Below, piece by piece: positions 55,986 to 64,000 of a DNA stretch of 64,000 bases. The stretch's first letter is position 1; each line of letters opens with the position of its first letter. A program made the position numbers and the translations under genes. This stretch comes from Paralithodes platypus. Its lineage: Eukaryota; Arthropoda; Malacostraca; Decapoda; Lithodidae. Below the pieces are notes generated by a model. The model did no database searches, was not told the DNA's origin, and saw only the letters and a program-made list of their open reading frames with translations. The stretch covers positions 42,096,897 through 42,160,896 of the forward strand of contig CM064572.1 of the NCBI GenBank assembly GCA_032716605.1, in the 5' to 3' direction.

Positions 55986-56925
55986 CGAAGGCCGGCACGA
56001 GTTTCAGCCGTCGAGACAACAGCACCTCTTCTGCCTCCTCCTTAGATGCATGCCCAGCATTATTCCCATATCGTCTTGGCCCACTAGTTTCCAACTTCGT
56101 CTTCTCCAAATCTGCCTGTATTTTCTTCTCCTCTACCTGTATTCTATTCTCCTCCATCTCTATCTTCCTTAACTCAATCTCTCTGTCTTTCTCTCTCTGT
56201 CTCTCTTCTCTTTCTCTATCTCTCTCTCTCTGTTCCAACTCCATTCTCTTGAGCTGCAACTCAACCTCTGGACTCCTTCTCGACCCTATCGGGGTTATAG
56301 GAGGAAACTGGGCATAAGGGGGAACATTGTGCTGAGCAGCCACCGTATGAGTGGCAGTGAAATGCTGGGGTGTGGCCCACGACACATAGGGGGAAGAAGG
56401 ATACTGGGGATTGCTAGCATAACTTGAAACAAATGTACTGGCCGTAGGGGCCTGAACATAGCCCTGTGAAAATGAAGGGGCCGTACTGATAGGGTTAAAT
56501 GATGACGGTGGAGGCATGGTGGCAGGTGTTGTGGTAGTAGTAGGAGACTGCCTAAATACAGTATCACCTTGCTCTGGAGTTGTTGCTCCACTCCAGTCCC
56601 CATTAGAATGGTAGCTAGCCTGACTGATAGGACGCTGTGGCACATGCTGGATGGTGCCATCATCCACAACACGAGTACTAGCTTCAAAATAAGGACCATT
56701 TGGCTGCACCGCCAACTTGCACACCTCTTGAAGTAACTCTACCTTAGACATACCACTGCACCTCCACCCATACATCTCCAACACACGTCTTAATTCATCA
56801 CTACTCCTGCTAGCAACCTCTTCTTGACTAGGTTGGGTTCTAATAAACTGCAAAACATCCTCCCTCCCCACAATATGAACAAGAATGTAATCAACATGCG
56901 ACATCTTAGCAATAGTTGTGGACAC
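55936..56925 (-). pseudogene. Element D Gag N-terminal region
   Basis: Begins at ATG 56925. SAP-like motif SSDELRRVLEMYGW..MSKVELLQEVCKL lies at about residues 41-75, then a long P/S/T-rich linker, then a strongly charged helix of EREERQREKDREIE type (coiled coil). Sequence stops at WFLRFEKKA where capsid, zinc knuckle and protease start are deleted. Gag N-terminus is not closely similar to A or B, so D is a separate family. Confidence 0.8.
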
Positions 56926-57036
56926 GGGTTAATGAAATAAGAGTACTATGTCCGTAAACTTTCAAATGCAAGAAAAATTACTGACAATCTAAATATAATT
57001 GCTTCACACCACAAGAACTCTATACTATCACACTAT

Positions 57037-57054
57037 GCTGGCCTGAGGTCACCA
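57037..57054 (-). other. Element D primer-binding site
   Basis: TGGTGACCTCAGGCCAGC on the minus strand, 1 nt from the 5' LTR. Differs from TGGCGACC in A, B and C by one base within the first eight. Confidence 0.65.
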
Positions 57055-57055
57055 C

Positions 57056-58826
57056 TGTTACGAGGGGAGCCGGGGCAACCAGATCCTCCAATAGACTAGC
57101 CCACAGCACCGAACTACCCTGCAACAGACACGCTCTTAATATCTGACTCAAACACCAAGACACGCAGGTTCTCTAGGAAAAATTGGTTATCTTCCTCTTT
57201 GCTCTATTAAAGCAGTAACAAGGAGACACAAAAATAACTATTGTCCCTGAGTCTCGTCCATAGTGCGTGTAGTATGCAAGAGAACTTCTAAAGTTATTCT
57301 ATACTGCACCAACATTACCTAACCATACCACTACTAGACTCCCAGAACACTCTATATCATGCCCAATCGCTTAGGAATTGAGAACAATAAAGAGCAAAAA
57401 CCCATGGAAAGTCCAGTGCAATAAACCTCTGTGCCAAGCCTATTATCTCTAGCCTATGTCCTAATAATACACCGAGTGGCTCTCTTCAGCACAGCACGGC
57501 GGTGGTGTTGTAAGGGGTAAACAACTTTAATGACTTAACCCTTACAACATCATCTGGGGTTAGCTCAATACAAACGAGTGCAATGGGGACAACCTCACCT
57601 AGTAACAGGCTCAACCCCTAGTCCCTGACTGCACCGAATGTATTGCTGCTAAAACTAAAGGCCCAAGGGTTGGTATCTTAGTAGGTTGAAGATTGGCTGC
57701 CACCCCCTAGAGGGTTAACTAAGGCCCGAGTTAGAGGATGCTGTGTGGTGGAAGGAAAAAAGACAGTAGCCTATTATGGCACTGCAGGCCTACACACACA
57801 CCCAACAACCCCGTTCCTCAAAGGCCTACCAAAAACTAAGTAAACAGGTCAACCCGCAAACCACTATAGATACCAACCAAGAATAATATTCACACATAAA
57901 TATAATGCAGCAGAATAATGGAAAACCACATGGAAGAATAAAAAGAAGCTTATATTCTAGATTGCCACAAAAGAAATGAATGCAGTAATTAATATTGAAC
58001 TAAAGATGTTAAAACAAAACTATATGCTCAATATGACTCCAGCCCCTGCTATCTATCTATCTATCTATCTGCTCAGGCCCAATCCCCATTTTGGGGGTAG
58101 CCGACTCAAGACAGAGCAAGAACAGGGAAAACACAAAAACAACATAAAACCAACGAATAAACACAGATAAAAAGCACAAACTCACACATCCAGGTCACCC
58201 AGGAGAAGACCCAATCAAATAAAAAACAAAAAGAAATATGCGGTATATATAAGAAATGAATGCAGTAATTAATATTAAACTAAAGATGTTAAAACAAAAC
58301 TATATGCTCAATATGACTCCAGCCCCTGCTATGCTTCAATCAAATAAAGAACAAAAAGAAATGTGCGGTATTCAAGGGAAAACACGAAACAAGCCTAACC
58401 AACACCAAACAGAGATGTTGTCAGAACGAGAGCCAGGACTAGAGTGATGGTGGGACCGTGGGAACTTTCACTCGAGGGTCCCCCGGCCGCGAGAAGTGAG
58501 AGCTCCAAGCGTCACTAGATTGCATAATAATACTAGGCACTTGTGCTCTCATTAACAACAAAAGTAATCAAATGAATATAAGTCATCATTGTGAACTTAT
58601 GATAAACTGCATTAATCACACAAGGGCTAAACAAACTAAAGTAATACTTATTCAATCACTCTCATGGTAACAATATAAGGGTAACAGTTGGCAACTGCCA
58701 ACACAGACAGCAGAGGAAAGGCGTCTAGCAACCTAGCCTCGCGCCAGGCCCCTGCAATATAGGCCTTGTACTTGTAACTCACTCACAAATGATGTACTGT
58801 AGGCTACAAACTTATTTGGGAGTGAC
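57056..58826 (-). repeat. Element D 5' LTR
   Basis: 1771 bp, about 290 bp longer than its partner because of an internal duplication plus insertion at 57970-58331. Confidence 0.9.
58049..58210 (-). mobile_element. GATA-tailed retroelement 3' fragment in element D LTR
   Basis: (ATCT)n at 58049-58070 is joined to CTCAGGCCCAATCCCCATTT, the inverse of the motif at 27780-27798. It lies inside a tandemly duplicated LTR segment (57970-58050 repeated at 58252-58331). A retroelement with a GATA tail probably inserted and the site was then duplicated, or the reverse. Confidence 0.6.
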
Positions 58827-58850
58827 AATATATATATATATATATATATT
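58827..58850. repeat. (TA)n microsatellite abutting element D
   Basis: TA run directly outside the element D 5' LTR. Confidence 0.9.
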
Positions 58851-59478
58851 GAGTATATATCACAAATACACGTGAGCCACTAAATGTTTCTAATCTCTCA
58901 TTGGGGTTCGAACTGCCGACCGTCAGGACGATAGCCGACGTTTTAATCAACTACACCATGGCAGTCTAAAAGACATTCAACCCTCTATCCTATTTATGTT
59001 AAGGAGAAGGGAAACCCACTAGGCGAGTATATTTCAATTCATACCAAGTCACAGGATCCATATTCCAGAATACCATAAAAGGATTTCTGAGTGTCCCGAC
59101 GCAACTCGGGCCGAAATTAATTTCATTTAATTCTAACCCACCAAGCATGAGAGTTACAAATAGTGAGTATATATCACAAATACACGTGAGCCACTAAATG
59201 TTTCTAATCTCTCAGTGGGGTTCGAACCACCGACCGTCAGGACGATAGCCGACGCTTTAATCAACTACACCACGGCAGTCTAAAAGACACTCAACCCTCT
59301 ATCCTATTTATGTTAAGGAGAAGGGAAACCCACTAGGCGAATATATTTCAATTCATACCTAGTCGAAGGATCCATATTCCAGAATACCATATAAGGATTT
59401 CTGAGTGTCCCGACGTAACTCGGGCCGAAATTGATTTAATTTAATTCTAACCCACCAAGCATGAGAGTTACAAATATT
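58851..59478 (-). repeat. tRNA-derived SINE in tandem, two 314 bp units
   Basis: GAGTATATATCACAAATACA starts at 58851, 59165 and (partial third) 59479, exactly 314 bp apart. On the minus strand each unit has an A-box-like TGGTGTAGTTGATTAAA and a B box GTTCGAAC (58906-58913 in unit 1), then an unrelated body. A plain tRNA gene would not have the 230 bp body or the repetition. Confidence 0.7.
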
Positions 59479-59620
59479 GAGTATATATCACAAATACACG
59501 TGAGCCACTAAATGTTTCTAATCTCTCTAATCACCACTGCCGTGGTGTAGTTGATTAAAGCGTCGGCTATCGTCCTGACGGTCGGCGGTTCGAACCCCGC
59601 TGAGAGATTAGAAACATATA
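59479..59620 (+). repeat. Partial SINE unit and inverted SINE head
   Basis: A third unit start (59479-59527) runs into an inverted, plus-strand tRNA-like head with A-box region 59541-59560 and B box GGTTCGAACCC at 59587-59597. The head is closely similar to those of the two tandem units but faces the other way. Confidence 0.65.
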
Positions 59621-60044
59621 TATATATTCCTGAAACATTACTTACTCGCCCAATCCTTCTCGATAGTTTGATTGTTTATGCTGAAAACAGAGAAGACGAA
59701 CAAATAAACAAGCGTACATTATTTGATGTTACATGTTAAAAAAATAAAGATAAATAAATACATAAATAATTAAATTCCTGAAGTAATAATTTGTCGCCAA
59801 ATCCTTCTTCATGTTTTGATTGTTTATACTGAATAAAATTAAACAAAGAAAATATAGCTAAAACAAAATCGAGCCATGAATGACGAGGCCACCAGCTATG
59901 CAATCCCACAAGTCATCCAGGTGGGGCCCATTAGTAGGATCAAAGAGTGCAGGACGAGTGAGGTGTTGTGGAATGTTGGGCTGGGAGGTTCCAGATCACT
60001 AGGGTATACACGTCATAAATCTCTCACTTACTCTCTTTTTCACA

Positions 60045-60136
<92 letters not shown>
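59621..60136. other. Gene-free stretch ending in (CA)n and (CT)n
   Basis: No gene is seen. (CA)n at 60060-60077 and ~50 bp of (CT)n at 60080-60135 abut the LINE fragment that follows; the LINE's truncated 5' end falls exactly at the (CT)n edge. Confidence 0.6.
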
Positions 60137-60138
<2 letters not shown>

Positions 60139-61017
60139 TCAGTATTGGGACCAGTGTTGTTCATAATATATATCAATGATATAGATAATGGCATAAATAA
60201 TTTAATTTCCAAATTCGCGGATGACACGAAGATAGGTAATGCAATAATTTCCGAAAGTGATACAATAAACCTTCAAGCTGATTTTAATAAAGTCACAGAA
60301 TGGTCGGATAAGCGGAAAATGCCGTTTAATATCAACAAATGTCAGATATTGCAAAGAGGTTCCAAAAACAATAAATATGAATACTACATGAATGAAGAGA
60401 AGATAAAAAAATGTAACACAAATAAAAGACTTGGGAGTGCTGATAAATGAAAACTTAAAATCTTCCAATCAATGCACAGCGGCTGCAAACAAGCAAACGG
60501 GGCACTAGGTTTCATCAGAAAAAACTTCCACTATAACAGCAAAGTCATAGTCTTGCCCTTATACAAAAGTATGGTGAGACCGCACCTCGAAAACGCTGTG
60601 CAGTTTTGGTCACCCAACCTCATAAAGGATGCTAAAAAATTGAAGTCTGTGCAAAGGCGAGCAACTAAACTAATCCCTTCATTGAGAAATAAATCATATG
60701 ATGAAAGACTGAGAGAACTTTATCTGTTTTCACTTAAGAAACAAAGGAAGAGAGGCCAATTGAGTGTTTTACAATTCTAAAAGGATTCAGTAACATTAAC
60801 CTAGATAAGTTATTAAAAAAAGCCGAAGACACATCTACAAGAGGAAACAATTTAAAATTATTAGGTCGGAGAGCAAATCTAGATACAAAAAAAAAAACTT
60901 CACTCACAGTATAATTGATGAGTGGAACAAACTTCCAGATAAAGTAATAGACAGCTCCTCTATAGATACATTTAAGACAAATCTAAACTCATACCACAGA
61001 AAAATTGGTATTGAGTA
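60137..61017 (+). pseudogene. CR1-like LINE RT fragment, 5'-truncated and broken
   Basis: Begins at SVLGPVLFIIYINDI, continues with catalytic SKFADDTKIGN, then a frameshift near 60415, NGALGFIRKNFHYNS, SVQRRATKLIPSLRNKSYDE, another break near 60770, and DEWNKLPDKVIDSSSIDTFK. Same clade as the LINE at 50669-54245 but clearly a different, older copy. A TGTACATACTACTAAGG motif at 61127 recurs at 61178 in its 3' region. Confidence 0.8.
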
Positions 61018-61230
61018 GGCAGTAATTATCACCGTTATTATTTGTTCAGCTAAAGAGAGCGTAAGAAGAACAAAAAAGTAAATACACAAATAAAGAATAA
61101 TAATTATAAAAATCACCATTAAATGTGTACATACTACTAAGGGTGATGGGTTGGATGATTCCAATTAACCCCAACATGTACATGCTACTAAGGCGAAGAG
61201 TTGCATAAATGTTCCTTTTTTTTCAATCTT

Positions 61231-61455
61231 TCCTGTAAATTCCTTCTGGGGATTTCGAAGCCCAGCAAGGTTAATCACTTCCAACATTTTCATGTACGGC
61301 AATTGCCGGAGGGACGGAGGGTGGGGAGAGAGCCTTCTTCTTTTGTATCCTTTCCTTCAACTTTTCTTTTCTATCGGATATGCCATCTCTACTAGAATTA
61401 AGTCCTGACCACCTCGTTTCGATCATAAGGTCTGTGTGGCCAGTGTATCTATGTA
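61231..61455 (+). repeat. Dispersed repeat of unknown class, copy 2
   Basis: Partner of 3405-3610 (shared order CTTCTGGGGATTTC, TGCCGGAGGGACGGAG, GGTCTGTGTGGCCAGTGTAT). It follows the LINE 3' region, so it could be part of a LINE 3' UTR. Confidence 0.45.
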
Positions 61456-61779
61456 CAGTCTACGACAGAACTTGTTGTCATGGCCTGAGGCAATGTGTTA
61501 GTTCACTTATCTTTTAATAGATGGCCCTTTAATCGCTTCTAATAAAAGGGGGCGGGGTTAATATAGAGGTTGGAAGGAGGAGGAGTCAAACGTGTGTGTG
61601 TACTTACTCTAGTTGTACTTACTCTAGTTGTATTGCGGGAGTGAGCATGCTCGTTATTTCCCGCCTCCTATATGTGTAGGTGTTATATGTATCGTTGGAA
61701 TGGCTGTGGATGTGTGAGTAGTCTGTATTTTTAGCCAATTGGCGACATCGGAAACGAAGGCTTAGGGTGGATCTGTATG

Positions 61780-62057
61780 GTACCATTCTCACTATAGACG
61801 GTACCGTCTCGCCCGAAGGCTTAGGTAGCCATCAGCTTAGGTGAACCATATGATACCCATCTCGCCTTGTACCATTTTTGCCAACCCCAGATGGGACGTC
61901 ACAACGTCGTCCACTTATTCCCGGTACCTATTTACAGCTAGGTGAACTGAGGCTAACACATAAAAGGAGACAAGCCCAATTTGTCTCCGCCCGGCCGGGG
62001 ATTGAACCCCCGACCCCTCCTGTGTGAGACGAGAGCTCTACCTACTAGGCTACGGGC
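61780..62057 (-). repeat. tRNA-derived SINE with intact pol III boxes
   Basis: Minus strand from 62057: GCCCGTAGCCTAGTAGGTAG (A box 62035-62052), an anticodon loop CTCACAC (CAC, Val-like), and B box GGGGTTCAATCCCC at 61997-62010. Beyond the tRNA-like part lies a body with ACCTAGCTGTAAATAGGTAC, a self-complementary core. The body makes a SINE far more likely than a tRNA gene. (TG)n follows at 62058-62074. The 3' end is approximate. Confidence 0.75.
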
Positions 62058-62074
62058 TGTGTGTGTGTGTGTGT

Positions 62075-63204
62075 TCTAGAACAGCACGCAGAATAAGTTT
62101 TTTTTAACATAACACACAGGCTATATTATTAGATTAGCCCATGCCGGATCACAAATAAGTAACACACATGAGGTGTTGCGTTATTTATGGAATTTAATAT
62201 ACAGACAATCAAGTTTCTATCCTTCGAACTTCCCATTCCCCCCGCCTCCTCCCTTTCTCTCTGCTGCCTTCTCCCCCCCTTCTCTCTTTTTCTCTCCCCC
62301 TTCTCTCTCCTAACCGAATATATCGTTTTCCTCATCATCGTGTTCAAAGCTGTCCATCAAAATTACTTGGTTTAAATAATACTGTTCTGTTTACCTTTAC
62401 TGATTCTCAATTATTAACTCGTATTCTATTCTTTACCTTATACAATGTGTTATAGAAAATAAATAGATATGCTCCGTTGCAAAACACTCAAAGTTGCTAA
62501 CCTTGACGTCCTGGTTAGTGTGAACAATCGTATAAATATAGGCTATAAGTAATTGAAACGGGATGTTACAATCCACGCATCATGACAAGTTGGATCACAT
62601 TGTAATCTAGCTTGGACCAAATTATAACCAAATATATATATATCATAAAGACAAGATAATATCGGCTCAGAGAAAACACTTTAGATGAGCCGACACGTGT
62701 TTCTTTGTAATAAAAACAAATTTTGATGTTAGAGTAAATCTTGTTTTCTTCCATACCACTATTCACAGCACTGTGGTTGACCCATTCATAATCTACCTTA
62801 ACATGTAATATGACACGCTATGATTATTGCATTATACTTTTCTCAGTGGATTTGTAATTACTAGCTTAATTACTGTGGCTTCCCATTATCAGCAAGCAGT
62901 TCGGCTCTACCCATTGTAATGATTTACTATAAAGTAAGTCATCGAATTGAACAATTAACGATAATCCAAGCAATCTGGTTATGTTGTTTTAAAGTTGATA
63001 TAAATTGTTTAGGCTTTTATATTTTTACTTCGAATTGTTTAAATTATCCTCCAAACATAATTAAAAGTATACTATAGCTCTGTGTATGTTACCTTGAATT
63101 TAATTTAATATGTATTATTTCACCATCATTATGTTACGGTGATCATTGGAAACACATACACATTATATAATATATATAAAGGGATCTTAAATGTAAACAT
63201 TTAC
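62075..63204. other. Gene-free AT-rich stretch
   Basis: No gene, RNA or recognised repeat is seen; a CT-rich segment lies at 62230-62310. Confidence 0.5.
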
Positions 63205-63486
63205 AATTTATATTTATTCAATCAATATGATCTCCACCCACAAGCTGCATCAACTACCTCCTGTATTCTCGTTGGAGCTGATTTAAACATTTTCCAACTT
63301 ATATTAGGGCGGCGACGGATCCCCTGGCCCCCCCCCCCCCCATCCCACTCCCCCCGCCCTTTCCAATCCTAACCTGGACCACATTCCACTCCATGACATG
63401 ATGGCCCACAAATTCTCTATTGGGTTCATGTCACACACCCTTGTGGACCAGCTAACTCCGGATGGGGTCAGGTCAGGTGAAGGCAT
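63205..63486 (-). pseudogene. Tc1-like transposase C-terminal remnant
   Basis: The minus strand reads DMNPIENLWAIM, the conserved NPIENLW segment around the last catalytic acidic residue of Tc1/mariner transposases, then after a C/G-rich interruption (63330-63345) KMFKSAPTRIQEVVDAACGW, similar to the C-terminal helix. Only ~90 residues remain, broken by low-complexity sequence. No inverted repeats are found within reach. Confidence 0.5.
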
Positions 63487-64000
63487 TGAAGGATAAGCCT
63501 TTACAACGGCACCTCGTAGCTACTTTCTACTTTTCCTATTTTCTGTAGAGAGTAGAGAGGGGAGAAGGGGTGTTGGAGCGAGACAAAGTTGTTGTAGTGG
63601 CTTTATTATGTGTGTTATTAGTCTGTATACGTCGTAAGGCTCAGGATGGCCATGGCACGCACTGAAGACAGCAGCATTTCCTCAATAATGCTAATAATAC
63701 CTTTACTAGTTTGCCTGGACCAGAGAGAGAGAGAGAAAGAGAGTGAGTGAGTGAGTGAGTGAGTGAGTGAGTGAGTGAGTGAGTGAGTGAGTGAGTGTGT
63801 GTGTGTGTGTGTTATGTTATTATGTGTGAGTGATTTGTGCCCATTACGATGTGTGTGATGTGCGTTTTATGTTATCGGGTGTGAGTGTGTGTGTGTGTGT
63901 GTTTTGTATCCTGTGTGAGTGTGGGTGTGGGTGGGTTGGTGCTTGCATGTGATGGACAGAGGAGAGAGGTTGAAGCGCCGTCTCCCCAAACATAACAAAT
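63487..64000. other. Gene-free end with compound microsatellite
   Basis: (GA)n, then ~15 units of (GAGT)n, then (TG)n at 63721-63812; more TG-rich sequence to 63960. No gene is seen. Confidence 0.7.

Larger units (their letters stand above)
48422..58826 (-). mobile_element. LTR retrotransposon D (Gmr1-like, defective) with nested LINE
   Basis: LTRs at 48422-49902 and 57056-58826 (ends TG(C/T)TACGAGGGGAG and GGGAGTGACA). Reads on the minus strand: Gag N-terminus, a deletion through capsid, knuckle and protease active site, a protease tail, a broken integrase lacking its core, the GPY/F-like tail, linker, and RT with the same internal deletion as element B. A CR1-like LINE (50669-54245) is inserted in the linker. 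Flanks are (TA)n. Confidence 0.9.

Noticed and set aside
59541..59600. Functional tRNA gene
   Set aside because: The head is repeated three times with a long non-tRNA body and does not fold into a regular anticodon arm; it is a SINE.
60024..60227. Open frame of Arg-Glu repeats
   Set aside because: It is a translation of the (CT)n tract on the other strand.
61997..62057. Functional tRNA-Val gene
   Set aside because: The acceptor stem does not close well and a SINE body follows directly.

Overview
The window is repeat-dense eukaryotic nuclear DNA. It is AT-rich, full of short microsatellites, and holds no recognisable single-copy host gene. Long LTR retrotransposons, CR1/Jockey-type LINEs, tRNA-derived SINEs and many TTAA-flanked MITEs point to an invertebrate; a decapod crustacean is my best guess. 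That is an inference from repeat style, not proof.

Layout. 1-3.4 kb: a tRNA-SINE, a Tc1/mariner-like MITE with ~155 bp inverted repeats, and a TTAA MITE. 3.7-8.2 kb: an inverted-repeat element whose arms are arrays of ~290 bp units around a decayed gene for a protein with an XPG/FEN1-like GCDY motif. 8.2-11.3 kb: microsatellites and a palindromic pair of TTAA MITEs. 11.3-19.5 kb: LTR element C (minus strand), carrying two further TTAA MITEs. 19.5-31.2 kb: a dispersed degenerate minisatellite, an unidentified 3.85 kb insertion holding a LINE, a 98 bp minisatellite grown from a MITE arm, GATA arrays, and a 5'-truncated LINE with a 26 bp target duplication. 31.2-48.4 kb: LTR element B (minus), with the nearly intact element A (33.3-42.7 kb) nested inside it. 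48.4-58.8 kb: LTR element D (minus), interrupted by a CR1-like LINE on the plus strand. 58.9-64 kb: tandem tRNA-SINEs, a LINE fragment, another SINE and a Tc1-like transposase remnant.

Main biology. Elements A and C have Ty3/Gypsy-type protein sequences but the order gag-protease-integrase-RT (RNase H last in A); B and D are deleted relatives with the same order. This is the copia-like order known from Gmr1-like Gypsy elements. Their Gag has an N-terminal SAP-like motif, a charged helical stretch, a SCAN-like capsid segment and, where not deleted, a CCHC knuckle. A has 1857 bp LTRs that are nearly identical and a GACG target duplication, so it is young; one in-frame stop separates integrase from RT. 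In A and C the first catalytic Asp of integrase reads as Asn. B is a mosaic of A-like and D-like sequence, and B and D share the same RT-core deletion junction, which suggests a mobilised non-autonomous lineage. B, C and D all sit in (TA)n tracts. TTAA-flanked non-autonomous elements of at least four kinds have repeatedly inserted into the other repeats, giving several empty-site comparisons inside the window.
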